DNA of 53,902 nt, taken from Prevotella sp902465605. Its GTDB lineage: Bacteria > Bacteroidota > Bacteroidia > Bacteroidales > Bacteroidaceae. The position numbers and the translations under genes are program-made. Under the pieces are notes generated by a model that saw nothing but the letters and a program-made list of their open reading frames with translations, was not told where the DNA came from and ran no database searches. The stretch spans positions 1 through 53,902 of the forward strand of contig CABQNT010000017.1 of assembly GCA_902465605.1 (NCBI GenBank). Reading direction: 5' to 3'. Positions 10,241 through 19,239 of the stretch are shown one piece after another. Numbering within the stretch: position 1 is the stretch's first letter; each line of letters starts with the position of its first letter.

Positions 10241-11668
10241 TTATTTTATTTCAGCTCTGAAAGGAGAAGCTGGAAGTCCTGCATTGTTGCACAAATCAGC
10301 CTGCATATAGTTGCGGAAACAATAACGCACCTCGGTAGGCTGACGCACAGAGTCGTTCCACACTTTAACTTTGGCAGTACTATTGATGATTCTTGCATTG
10401 GCAGGATATATTTTTCCACCTGCGTCAACAAGCTCGAAGCCACGTATTTCTTGATTTTCAGGAATCATGCCCTCTTGTCCGTGCTCAAATGTAACTTCCA
10501 CAATGCCATCCTTAAGCGTACACGACTTGTAAATCGGCCCAGAATAAAGAAAACCACTGCGACCGTATGTCTTTGCCAACGCCCAATAGGCGAGTCGCTC
10601 GCCCACCTTTATTTTATATGGTGGGTGTATAAACAGCTCACTGCCGGCATCGGTTGTGGTCACCATTCCCACATTGAGTACCTCGCTCATCAGCTCCAAT
10701 TGGCACTGACGAAACCATGCCCATTCGAGTTTATCCTTGCCGCCAGCCTGATAGGGCGCAATCTGCACGTAATAGATAGGCATATCGTTGTTTTCAAAAA
10801 AGGTTCTCCATTGTCGTACCATCGCTGGAAAAAGACGTTTGTATAAGGCTGGATTAGAAACGTTGGCCTCACCTTGATACCATATCACGCCTCGTACGGG
10901 GAATCCTTTCCAAGGGTTTACCATGGCATTCCACAGCAGTGTAGGTGTACCAGCTTCCCATCCAAACTTGGACTGGTTGACATCAGGCAATTTTACCTCA
11001 CTGAATTGTTGTAGAGTCTGTCGACTCATCCATGCCTCGATTTTGGATGCGCTCCACGAGCTGTGAATCAATCCTACCGGTACGTTGATGGAGCGTTGCA
11101 ACAAATCTCCGAAGAAATAGGCCGTTGCGCTGAAGTCGCCTACCGCCTGTGATGACAATTCCATCCATTGTCCTTTCACACCCTCGGTCTTGGGTGTGGT
11201 ACTCCAATCGCGTTGAACAGTGTAGAGTCGCAGTTGCCTACATGGATTTGCCGACACAATATAAGGCTGGCAACCATAAACCGGCTGCCCCCTGAATCCG
11301 CGCACGGGCATTTCCATATTAGACTGTCCGGAACAAAACCAAACCTCGCCAAGGAGGATATTTCTAAGGGTTAACACCTCGCCATCAGAGAATGTGATGG
11401 TGTATGGGCCTCCTGCCGAAGTGGTATGCAACGTGGCTTGCCAACGGCCGTTACTGTCGCTTTGCGTCATGATGCGTTTGTCACTCCACGATGCTTTAAT
11501 CGTTATTTTCCTGTTTTTCTTGGCAGTGCCCGTGAACCTGACATCCGCCTGTTGTTGTAGCACCATGTTGTCTCCCCATATTGAGGTCAAGGTCACCTTG
11601 GCAGTAGTGGTGCTCGGTGTTACACAAGCCACAAGGAGTGCGGCACAAGATAAAAAGAAGTGTTTCAT
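10241..11668 (-). CDS. Sialate O-acetylesterase family (SGNH-type) esterase
   Basis: The protein (475 residues) is a predicted periplasmic carbohydrate esterase removing O-acetyl groups from sialic acid or another glycan sugar. A signal peptide and small beta-domain (WGDNMVLQQQADVRFTG) precede the catalytic block FCSGQSNMEMP, with the nucleophile Ser at about residue 116. GVIWYQGEAN matches the Gly/Asn block of the family. TDAGSELFIHPP, near residue 350, holds the later Asp and His. The start codon overlaps the stop of the upstream GHL10-metallophosphatase gene as ATGA, so translation is likely coupled. Family members also act on xylan and other acetylated glycans, so sialate specificity is not proven. 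No sialidase or sialic acid lyase gene lies in the window. Confidence 0.88.
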   Translation of the reverse strand: MKHFFLSCAALLVACVTPSTTTAKVTLTSIWGDNMVLQQQADVRFTGTAKKNRKITIKASWSDKRIMTQSDSNGRWQATLHTTSAGGPYTITFSDGEVLTLRNILLGEVWFCSGQSNMEMPVRGFRGQPVYGCQPYIVSANPCRQLRLYTVQRDWSTTPKTEGVKGQWMELSSQAVGDFSATAYFFGDLLQRSINVPVGLIHSSWSASKIEAWMSRQTLQQFSEVKLPDVNQSKFGWEAGTPTLLWNAMVNPWKGFPVRGVIWYQGEANVSNPALYKRLFPAMVRQWRTFFENNDMPIYYVQIAPYQAGGKDKLEWAWFRQCQLELMSEVLNVGMVTTTDAGSELFIHPPYKIKVGERLAYWALAKTYGRSGFLYSGPIYKSCTLKDGIVEVTFEHGQEGMIPENQEIRGFELVDAGGKIYPANARIINSTAKVKVWNDSVRQPTEVRYCFRNYMQADLCNNAGLPASPFRAEIK

Positions 11669-14346
11669 TTTCGTGTTATTTCTTCTTGGTAAACATTTCC
11701 GAAACGGTCGGTCACTCGCACGGTCAATTTAGAATTGGCATGGCGAGGTGTGGCGCGAAAAATGTGTTTGGTGGGCAGGGGCGCAATCCAGCTTTGCATG
11801 GTTTTGCGATGGTCCTTAACCATTTTGACGGCAGCAGGATCCAGTCCGGTGTATTGCGTCATCACACCCATCGTTTTGTCGTTTTCCAACCACTCCACTT
11901 TCCATTGGTCGTCATAATTCCACACATTGACAATGATATCCTTAGGATATTCTTTCACCGTGCCAGGCGCATACGCCCTGAACTGGTATGTCTTGGGATA
12001 GCCCGTACTCTTGTAATACCAGCTTACCTTCTTACCATCCATCTCAAAGACCTGACATCCCTGCGGCGTACCGTCAAGGCATAATGGAGCGTGCCACCAT
12101 GTTCCACATACGGCTCCGATGTTGTGTTCCATCTGATGGTTGTTGAAAATGACGTTCGAATTGGTATGCATGTGTCCTGTGAGGAAATGCGATTCGTAGC
12201 CATCAAGCAGTTTGAAGAGCGACTCTGCGTTGATGGTTTCGCCTCCTAAGTATTCGTAGGTGTAAACAAACGGTTGTTCTTTCACCGTAGATCTGAAAGG
12301 AATATGCGCTGCTACAAACACTACGGTGCCTTTGGGAACATAGGAAAGGTCTTGCTCCAACCACTTGAAGGTTTTCTCATCGATGTATCCTACATAGAAA
12401 TATTGTCGTCCAACGTAAAAGCAATTATTGATGACGATATAGTGTGCGTTGCCTTTGTTGAAAGAATAGCATGATGGGCCAAAATGCGTTTCAAACGATC
12501 GGTAGGATGTTTCGTGCGTTCGGCCATTGTAGTCCATGTCGTGATTTCCAATCACTCGATAAAAAGGAAGGTCGATGCGCTGTGCCTGTCGCATGTAATC
12601 CTCAAAGAATGTTGTCGGCGTGTCCCAACAGATGTCACCGCATGACAACCCAAACGCATCTTTGTCAGGGGTTGAGGCCAACAACTTGCGATAGTCGTCC
12701 ACTACTGGGCCGTATTTCAACCAGTGCTCTTTGGAGTTGGCTTGCACGTCGGCCTCTACGATGGCGATATGTTTTGTGTCGTCCTTGGGATTTTTCTTGA
12801 GCCTGAAATTGTATTCCATCTGTTGTTTCTGATGGTCAATTTCTTGATAAAACAGGGGTATTCCTCTATTGGTTTCGGTGAGATATCCGGCTGGTGTGGA
12901 TATATAAACGAACCGTGTGTCACCCACGTTTGGTATGCGATATACGCCGTTCTTGTCTGTCGTGACACAGCGTTTTCCATCTGTCACCACAACATTGGGT
13001 ACACCCTTGCCTTCGCAAGTGACCGATCCATACAGCTCGTGTGGATTAGACACATGGTCTTCGTCCAACGCTTCTTTCAGCTCTTTCCACCAATCATAGA
13101 GGATGATATGCACGATGTCGAATATCATGACACCGTCAGACTCTTTGAGATTCATGCGGACAGCATGCTGAAACTGCAAGGAGTTTTTCCGGTAGTCTTC
13201 TACATATAGTCCTCCATAGAATGGCTTGGCGCCCTGCAACAGCTGCCTTGTATATTTGCAACCGCCTTCCACGCAGAGGTATTCGCCAGACGAGGCTTCG
13301 CTGTCGGTCTCGTTTTTATACAATCCTGACGACTTGTAATAATCGTCTATGGTTACATTTTTATAATAATTACCGTTAGTGTAGAAGTCTATCAGTTCAG
13401 CATAGCCATATTTGCGATACTCAGGCGTGGCCCATGGGAAATCCTTTGAGGGGTCATACTTGTTGCTTGCCCAGTTCACACCCACCTCATAATAGGTAGG
13501 GTACCATGCCCCCGTGTATGAGGCCAGTATACATTGGGAATCTATTTTTTTTATAGCGGATCTGACATCCTTTATAAAACCATAGATGACAGAGGCACGC
13601 CACTCTATCCATTTCTTGTAATACGGACCGGGAATCCTGTCGAACGAGCCTTTGTCGTTGGCTTTCCATTCATAGATGTCTTCTGGATATCTGTTTAGTT
13701 TTTGACCGATGTATTTTTCAAACAAGGTGCGCGATGCTTCCGAAAAGTCTGATTCGATGCAATCATAGCGCGCCCTGTCCAACATGATACCGTCAAACTT
13801 AAAACGTTTTACCACCTCTTTCACGATGTTGATTTCATGGCGTTGCACGTCTTTCAAGGCCGGGTTTAAGAACATGGACGTTTTTCCATTTAGCTCTGTC
13901 ACGGGGATGAGTCCTTTTCCAGGAACGTAATTGATGGATTGCCATTTCTTATTTTTCCCAAAGACAGCTCCTCTTAACTGGCCGTGCGCTTTGCTTCCGT
14001 CAGCGAAGATGTTCATACCGGCAAAGATAACCATGTCCCGCTTGTGAGCTTCAGAGATGAACGTGTTGATAAAATCAAAATCAGGACGTGTAAATCCCTT
14101 CCACGTTCTTTTCCTCGATGTGTACTTACTGTCGTAAAGCACCTCGCCGGTGTTATCCTTGATGTCTAATACTAAATGTGTGATACCGGCCTCATGACAT
14201 TTGCCAACGTAATACCTGATGGAGTCAGGATAGCTGAATCGCTCGAAGTTGGCCGAACAATCCAACCACATGACCTTGGGTTTGATTGTAGCAAAAGTCA
14301 GTAAGGTGGTGCACAATAGGAGTAGTGTGAGACAGGCTCTTTTCAT
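11665..14346 (-). CDS. Fusion of GHL10-like glycosidase domain and calcineurin-like metallophosphatase
   Basis: The protein (893 residues) combines two enzyme types. After a signal peptide, residues about 22-425 match the GHL10-like TIM-barrel family (KPKVMWLDCSANFERF, FDGIMLDRARYD) and resemble the free protein encoded next upstream. A small beta-sandwich follows (YGSVTCEGKGVPNVVV, about residue 437). The calcineurin-like phosphoesterase has GDICWD (about 567), GNHDMDY (about 600), AAHIPF (about 680) and FLTGHMHTN (about 723). A C-terminal beta domain resembling the metallophosphatase C-cap ends the protein. The usual first metal motif (D-x-H) is represented by EADVQ, so metal binding there may be altered. 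Candidate activity is hydrolysis of a phosphorylated or phosphodiester-linked sugar. The stop overlaps the esterase start. Confidence 0.85.
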   Translation of the reverse strand: MKRACLTLLLLCTTLLTFATIKPKVMWLDCSANFERFSYPDSIRYYVGKCHEAGITHLVLDIKDNTGEVLYDSKYTSRKRTWKGFTRPDFDFINTFISEAHKRDMVIFAGMNIFADGSKAHGQLRGAVFGKNKKWQSINYVPGKGLIPVTELNGKTSMFLNPALKDVQRHEINIVKEVVKRFKFDGIMLDRARYDCIESDFSEASRTLFEKYIGQKLNRYPEDIYEWKANDKGSFDRIPGPYYKKWIEWRASVIYGFIKDVRSAIKKIDSQCILASYTGAWYPTYYEVGVNWASNKYDPSKDFPWATPEYRKYGYAELIDFYTNGNYYKNVTIDDYYKSSGLYKNETDSEASSGEYLCVEGGCKYTRQLLQGAKPFYGGLYVEDYRKNSLQFQHAVRMNLKESDGVMIFDIVHIILYDWWKELKEALDEDHVSNPHELYGSVTCEGKGVPNVVVTDGKRCVTTDKNGVYRIPNVGDTRFVYISTPAGYLTETNRGIPLFYQEIDHQKQQMEYNFRLKKNPKDDTKHIAIVEADVQANSKEHWLKYGPVVDDYRKLLASTPDKDAFGLSCGDICWDTPTTFFEDYMRQAQRIDLPFYRVIGNHDMDYNGRTHETSYRSFETHFGPSCYSFNKGNAHYIVINNCFYVGRQYFYVGYIDEKTFKWLEQDLSYVPKGTVVFVAAHIPFRSTVKEQPFVYTYEYLGGETINAESLFKLLDGYESHFLTGHMHTNSNVIFNNHQMEHNIGAVCGTWWHAPLCLDGTPQGCQVFEMDGKKVSWYYKSTGYPKTYQFRAYAPGTVKEYPKDIIVNVWNYDDQWKVEWLENDKTMGVMTQYTGLDPAAVKMVKDHRKTMQSWIAPLPTKHIFRATPRHANSKLTVRVTDRFGNVYQEEITRK

Positions 14347-14366
14347 AAGTCGTATATTATTTGTTA

Positions 14367-15749
14367 TTACTTTGTTTTGTCGATGGCTTTAGCTATGCCT
14401 TCCTTGGCATATTTCCATTGGTTGGCTTTCTTAAGATGAATCATGTCGAACAGAAAATAACCGTTACAAGCATCCATGCATGCCTTGACAGATTGCACGA
14501 TGGCTTGGTTTTCCTGCTCTTGGGTGGCTTTGTTGGCCGTGTCCCAATTACCGACATCAGGTCCTCCCACTACTTTGGGGCAAGAACCTTTTATCTTTGA
14601 CATGGCCTGTAGACAGAATCCCTGCATGGTCCATTCGGTATTGCCATAAACAAGCAATGGCGAGGCATAAGCACCAATGAGCATTTGATCCATCAAGTCA
14701 GCGTATCCGAAGGAGTGATAGTTTTTAGTTGCCCATCTATAATAATCAGAGGTTTTAAAATTAGGAGAGCCCCAATTCACGCCCACAGTGTAATAGGTAG
14801 AGTACCAACCACCAACATACACGCCAAATTGTATTTTGGAATTGACGCTCTTGACAGCGTTTCGTGCCTTTTCCATAAAGTCGCGAATGGTTTTTGCTCT
14901 AAACTCCAACCATTTCTTTGTGTAATCAGAAGATTTCCCCGATAGCTTTGTCGCGCCTTTGGGAAGGATGTCTTCTGGGAAATTAGAGACTTTGCTTCCC
15001 ATATACGTTTCAAATTTTTTGCGAGAAAGATCAGAGAAATCAGCACGCAAATCCAAATATCTGCCTCGATCCAACACGATACCATCAAGGTCATATTTCG
15101 CAAGATCTCGCAACAAGTTGCAAAGAAAAGTTTGCACTTCCGGATTGGCTGGATTTAGAAACTTGGTAGGCTCAGCCTCGTCCATGATACTGACAATTCC
15201 CTGAGCTGTGCTCATTTGTGTTGTCCATGCCCTTTTGCTCTCGTCACGATACACCATGCCCGTTCCGTTGTTCATGGTGTTTCCTCCCACAAACGTGTTA
15301 ATGCCTGCATGAACTTTCAAACCCAATTTTCGTGCGGCATCTATGAACGCTTGCAAATAGTCCCATGTGGCCGTGCGGTCTATCTTTGTATAGCCTGTAG
15401 ATGTCCATGCGTATTGATATTTCACTTGTTCTACTGTAGAGGTCTTGAACAACACGTCACCACATGTTGGGCGCACGTCTACCACGATATCCGTGAAACC
15501 TGCGTCTTTAGCAAGGGTCAAATCTCTTGTTATGGCCTCTTTACTATTGGCGAAGTCAGGAAAATTCGCTGCCGCGTCAATCCAGATATATCTCGGTTTG
15601 TCGGTTTTATTTTCTATTTCTTTGTTATTTTCCTGTTCTTCCTTTTGTTTGTTTTGTCCCCAATAATCTATTGGGTCTTTTGAGCCACATGCTAAAAGGA
15701 ACAGTAGTGTCAGTAATAAAAGGCTGATAGTACAATGTTGTTGCTTCAT
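14367..15749 (-). CDS. GHL10-like family 10 glycosyl-hydrolase-fold lipoprotein
   Basis: The protein (460 residues) has a lipoprotein signal (LLFLLACGSKDP, lipidated Cys about 21) and a charged linker rich in Lys, Glu and Asn. A TIM-barrel-like domain then parallels the N-terminal half of the fusion protein downstream: KPRYIWIDAAANFPDF, FTDIVVDVRPTCGDVLF, LDGIVLDRGRYLDLRADFS. The conserved LDRxRY segment carries an Asp that could be catalytic (inference). Activity in this family is mostly unassigned. It is separated from the DUF5018-like gene by 152 bp containing a strong hairpin, and from the fusion gene by 20 bp. It probably acts at the outer membrane on the same glycan. Confidence 0.82.
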   Translation of the reverse strand: MKQQHCTISLLLLTLLFLLACGSKDPIDYWGQNKQKEEQENNKEIENKTDKPRYIWIDAAANFPDFANSKEAITRDLTLAKDAGFTDIVVDVRPTCGDVLFKTSTVEQVKYQYAWTSTGYTKIDRTATWDYLQAFIDAARKLGLKVHAGINTFVGGNTMNNGTGMVYRDESKRAWTTQMSTAQGIVSIMDEAEPTKFLNPANPEVQTFLCNLLRDLAKYDLDGIVLDRGRYLDLRADFSDLSRKKFETYMGSKVSNFPEDILPKGATKLSGKSSDYTKKWLEFRAKTIRDFMEKARNAVKSVNSKIQFGVYVGGWYSTYYTVGVNWGSPNFKTSDYYRWATKNYHSFGYADLMDQMLIGAYASPLLVYGNTEWTMQGFCLQAMSKIKGSCPKVVGGPDVGNWDTANKATQEQENQAIVQSVKACMDACNGYFLFDMIHLKKANQWKYAKEGIAKAIDKTK

Positions 15750-15850
15750 CCGTTGTCCCTTATTATTTTATTATTGCCATTAAATTTACGGTTCTTTTTT
15801 CATCATCCAACAAAATGGATATGTTTTTTATCAACCGTGAACGATAAAAT

Positions 15851-15889
15851 CCATCTCAATGCAGTGACATGGTCAAAGCATTGAGATGG
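15851..15889. terminator. Strong hairpin between the two halves of the glycan locus
   Basis: CCATCTCAATGC (15851-15862) and GCATTGAGATGG (15878-15889) form a perfect 12-bp stem with a 15-base loop, starting 12 bp beyond the DUF5018-like stop codon. On the minus strand the stem is followed by ATTTTATCG, a weak T tract. It may be a leaky intrinsic terminator or a 3' end-stabilising structure that sets a high ratio of the SusC/SusD part to the downstream enzymes. No good promoter was found between it and the next start at 15749. Confidence 0.6.
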
Positions 15890-15901
15890 TTGAATGAAAG
15901 A

Positions 15902-17575
15902 TTACAAATCCAAACAGTCGCAGCGCACGCAACCAACATATCCGTTGGTAAACATGAAGTAGATGTACAGATAGTATCCGTCGTTCGATACTCTCAGTGC
16001 GACGTCGCCTGTTCCATTTGCGTTTTGTTTTCCTAATGCCTTGCCTCCGTACTTGCCATTTATATCCAAGCCTTTTGAAGAGAAGTCAAGCACCTGCGTA
16101 TCCAAATTGCCCCCACCTGTGTCGAACAAGTAGATGCAATCGTCTGTACCCCATGTCCAAAGGTTCACAGAGTTAGAAATGAAGTAGTGTGCTTTGTTAA
16201 ATACGGTATAGTCTACCGCATTCTGAAGCCAGTTGGAAGATATTTCTGGTCCCTTGGCTTTGATAGAATTGGTTTTCCCGTCAAACATTGAAGCATGCCT
16301 TGGTGCGGCATAGTATGCAGCGAAATAGTCGCTTGTGGGGTCAGCTGGATTGCTGTATATTACGTCCGCATTATTACCCCAGTTGCCTAAGCCTTGGGCT
16401 TGAACCATGACTGGCGTGGTAGAAACCAGCTTTCCGGCTTTCACCTGCCAGCGTGCAAATTGTCCTGCGGTACCATGTATAGGTGCCGTAATGATAGCTT
16501 CGCCGTCCAAGTTACCAATAACAGATAGTTTACGTCCCATCTGTGCGCTTGTGGTGTATTCCAAATACTTTTCAGGCTTGCCTTTGACACCCTTTACTCT
16601 CCAGATGATGAACTTTCCATCTTTCTGGTTGTTGAAGTTACAGAACAATATATTATCGTTATCATCGGCCGTGGCATACATGTTTGTCAGACTCCCAGCA
16701 AATTCGCTGATGTCGATATGACCCGCTATCTCTCCGGTTTTGGCGTTGAGATATACCGCTTGTCCATTGCCTCTCTCGTTCACGACAACATAGTTGTTAA
16801 GAGCTGCGATACCTGTGGTCATGTGGTTTTGGGTTAGTCCGATGTCCACAAGTTTCTTTACCCACAATAGTTGAGCGCTGCTGGCGCGCAACCCATTGTT
16901 GATTTTTTGTGGAATTTCTTTTTTCACTGTATACACCATCGAGGTAACGCCGTCTTGCGCCGTAACCTTGAATTGTTGTTCCTGGTCATAATCGAGGGCT
17001 ACGATTGTTGGGTCTGGTGAAATGGTGGCTCCGTGAGAGATGCTCACCGTAGCAAGTTGTTTGCCAATCTCGTCAGCGGAGACAAGGGAGATCATCTTGT
17101 CTGCTTCCTTCACAAGGCCACTTAAGTTAGCATTCGGGAGGTCAAACTTAGTGATGGCGCACTCGTTGCTTTTTCTTATTTCAGCCACTACTTTATAGTC
17201 TGCCTTCCCTCCATTCTGGTCGGTCACGGTAATCGTGTTTTCCTTCGTCAGGTCCATAAAGTACAGCTTAGGTGTTACATACACGTTGTTTTCGAGACTT
17301 GCGAACACCCGCATCTTTTTGAGTGACGACTTGTCGAGAACATTGTCAGACAACCGTGGATAGTTGTAGGGAAACACAACAGTAATCACTTTATTTTGAT
17401 AGTCTATCTCACTCGTGAAGTTGTTTTCATCCCTGTCATCATCAATAAACCGTGCAGTGAGATTTGTAATGCCGTTTCGCTCTATATTAGGGTGAAACTC
17501 CTCGGGCTCTTGGCAACCCACCCATGTAAAAATAAGCAGCAGGTTGCAGGCTAATGTTAATATTTTGGTTTTCAT
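15902..17575 (-). CDS. DUF5018-like surface lipoprotein, likely glycan-binding
   Basis: The protein (557 residues) follows SusC and SusD directly, where surface glycan-binding lipoproteins are usually encoded. The ATG at 17575 is preferred over an in-frame TTG three codons upstream. The signal peptide ends at a cysteine in FTWVGCQEPEEF; the acidic residues just after it fit the Bacteroidota surface-export signal. The N-terminal half has beta-sandwich repeats recalling DUF5018 (NFTSEIDYQNKVITVVFPY; DQNGGKADYKVVAEI; AQDGVTSMVYTVKKEI). The C-terminal half (from about residue 225) looks like a beta-propeller-type domain with repeated short strands. No catalytic motif is evident, and ligand binding is inferred from position. 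Confidence 0.78.
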   Translation of the reverse strand: MKTKILTLACNLLLIFTWVGCQEPEEFHPNIERNGITNLTARFIDDDRDENNFTSEIDYQNKVITVVFPYNYPRLSDNVLDKSSLKKMRVFASLENNVYVTPKLYFMDLTKENTITVTDQNGGKADYKVVAEIRKSNECAITKFDLPNANLSGLVKEADKMISLVSADEIGKQLATVSISHGATISPDPTIVALDYDQEQQFKVTAQDGVTSMVYTVKKEIPQKINNGLRASSAQLLWVKKLVDIGLTQNHMTTGIAALNNYVVVNERGNGQAVYLNAKTGEIAGHIDISEFAGSLTNMYATADDNDNILFCNFNNQKDGKFIIWRVKGVKGKPEKYLEYTTSAQMGRKLSVIGNLDGEAIITAPIHGTAGQFARWQVKAGKLVSTTPVMVQAQGLGNWGNNADVIYSNPADPTSDYFAAYYAAPRHASMFDGKTNSIKAKGPEISSNWLQNAVDYTVFNKAHYFISNSVNLWTWGTDDCIYLFDTGGGNLDTQVLDFSSKGLDINGKYGGKALGKQNANGTGDVALRVSNDGYYLYIYFMFTNGYVGCVRCDCLDL

Positions 17576-17597
17576 ATTTGTCAATACTTAAAGGTTG

Positions 17598-19226
17598 TTA
17601 TTTCCATTCATCAAACTGTTTGGCCAACTTATTGTTCTTCAATTCGGATGTAGGAACAGGCAGCCTGTAGAGTTTTGACGAGAACTTACGGTCTTGACCG
17701 TCACAATCAACATACTCGTATGTGCCGTTGGTAATCTTCATACCATGACAGCGGTAGTTGTTATACTCAATATGAGCTAGTTTCCACCTGCGCATATCCC
17801 AGAACAGATGTCCTTCGTAAGCTAATTCCACCTTACGCTCGTTGCGGTAATCCTTAAACCAAGCGTCACCGGTAGAGGTTTTCGCAGGCAGTCCAACACG
17901 TGCCCGCACGCGGTTCATGAGCGTCTGTGCCTCACTGGTTTTGCCCAATCTGAAAGCAGCCTCGGCTTTGTTCAACAACACCTCGGCAAAGCGTATTTCT
18001 ACCCATGGTTGCGAGCTGTGTTGTCCCTTGATGTCCGTTAGCTTTTCGTCGAGCAGCTTACGAAGAAAATATCCTGTTGTGGTTTTGCCGAAAGAGTAGG
18101 CCTGCTCACGATAAGCCATGAACTCTCCGTTCTTACCTCCTACGCTGCAATCCATCTTGCGTCCCTTCCATTCGCTTCCCGCATATATGATGGTTGCGGC
18201 AAATCGAGGTTCAAGCTGGTCGTAAGGAGGCTTTTGGTTGGTTGTTTCATGCCATGGAGTCCAGTCCACGATTTTACCGTCCTTGGTCTCATAGCACTCC
18301 ACCATTTCCTGCGTGGGTGTACCCGTAGCGCCAAAATCGTATCCGTCGCACTGTGGCACATAGTATTGGTCAAAGTTGTGGTAGGGTCCACTGTCCTTGT
18401 TGTACCTGAATGCCAATATGCATTCGTTGTTGTTACCACTCCATGCGTCAGCGTAATTGGGTGCCAAATCGTACAATCCGAGCTTCTCTACCTTGTCGGC
18501 TGCGTCGTATGCAGCCTGCCATTGTTCTGCGTAAAGCATGGCTCGTGACTTCAGGGCGTAGGCTGCTCCTTGAGTTACCCTGCCTTTTGCGTTGGGGTCT
18601 GCCCACTCCTTAGGAAGGTTAGCTGCCGCAAAGTCAAGATCAGCAGCGATAAATTTCCAAGTTTCTTCAGCCGAACTAAGTGCTTTGTCGTTGCTTTCCG
18701 GCAAGTTTTCATAGATAATTACGCTACCATGCCGTTTGGCCAACTGGAAGTATAGGTATGCGCGGAAGAAGCGAGCCTGAGCCTCCCAGCGTGCGTTTTG
18801 CTCCTCAGAAAACTTAGAATATTGTTTCTGCATGGCTAAAAACTGGTTTATCTGCCTGATACTTCCGTAAGCAGCACTCTCGCTCCATACATTATATAGA
18901 CAGCCATCGGGTGTCACCACGGATGGGTCGGTAACGTAAACATTGGGGTGCCCTGCACGATGGCCCAATGAAACCGATCCATATTTGAAGGCATCGGTAA
19001 GGCTTTCGGTCAGGCTACCGCCAAACTGCGTCTCTCCAAACTGGCCGTATCTGTGCAAAACGGTATAAAAAGCATTCACGTTTTTATCAACGTGCTTTGC
19101 GTCTTGCCAAACAATCTCATCACTTACGGTCGCTGTTTGAGTAACGCCATCCAGCCAATCGTTACACGATGTCAAGGGCAAGACTGCGCAAAATGCCACC
19201 GCTATGTTAAAACATATATTTTTCAT
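17598..19226 (-). CDS. SusD/RagB family nutrient-binding outer-membrane lipoprotein
   Basis: The protein (542 residues) is a classical SusD. The lipobox LTSC puts the lipidated cysteine at residue 21, followed by the typical NDWLDG. The helical N-terminal region (RQINQFLAMQKQYSKFSEEQNARWEAQ, split here by RFFRAYLYFQLAKRHG) supplies tetratricopeptide-like helices. The C-terminal part has EVLLNKAEAAFRLG, LMNRVRARVGLP, RKVELAYEGHLFWDMRRWK and RLPVPTSELKNN, all hallmark segments. It starts 13 bp after the stop of its SusC and ends 22 bp before the DUF5018-like lipoprotein start. It belongs to a different subfamily from the SusD at 818-2407, so the locus holds two non-equivalent capture systems. 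Confidence 0.95.
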   Translation of the reverse strand: MKNICFNIAVAFCAVLPLTSCNDWLDGVTQTATVSDEIVWQDAKHVDKNVNAFYTVLHRYGQFGETQFGGSLTESLTDAFKYGSVSLGHRAGHPNVYVTDPSVVTPDGCLYNVWSESAAYGSIRQINQFLAMQKQYSKFSEEQNARWEAQARFFRAYLYFQLAKRHGSVIIYENLPESNDKALSSAEETWKFIAADLDFAAANLPKEWADPNAKGRVTQGAAYALKSRAMLYAEQWQAAYDAADKVEKLGLYDLAPNYADAWSGNNNECILAFRYNKDSGPYHNFDQYYVPQCDGYDFGATGTPTQEMVECYETKDGKIVDWTPWHETTNQKPPYDQLEPRFAATIIYAGSEWKGRKMDCSVGGKNGEFMAYREQAYSFGKTTTGYFLRKLLDEKLTDIKGQHSSQPWVEIRFAEVLLNKAEAAFRLGKTSEAQTLMNRVRARVGLPAKTSTGDAWFKDYRNERKVELAYEGHLFWDMRRWKLAHIEYNNYRCHGMKITNGTYEYVDCDGQDRKFSSKLYRLPVPTSELKNNKLAKQFDEWK

Positions 19227-19239
19227 ACTGTCAAATCTT

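Noticed and set aside
10241..11668. Assignment of the locus as a sialic acid (nan) cluster
   Set aside because: The acetylesterase and AGE families act on several sugars, and the sialidase, lyase and kinase are missing from the window.
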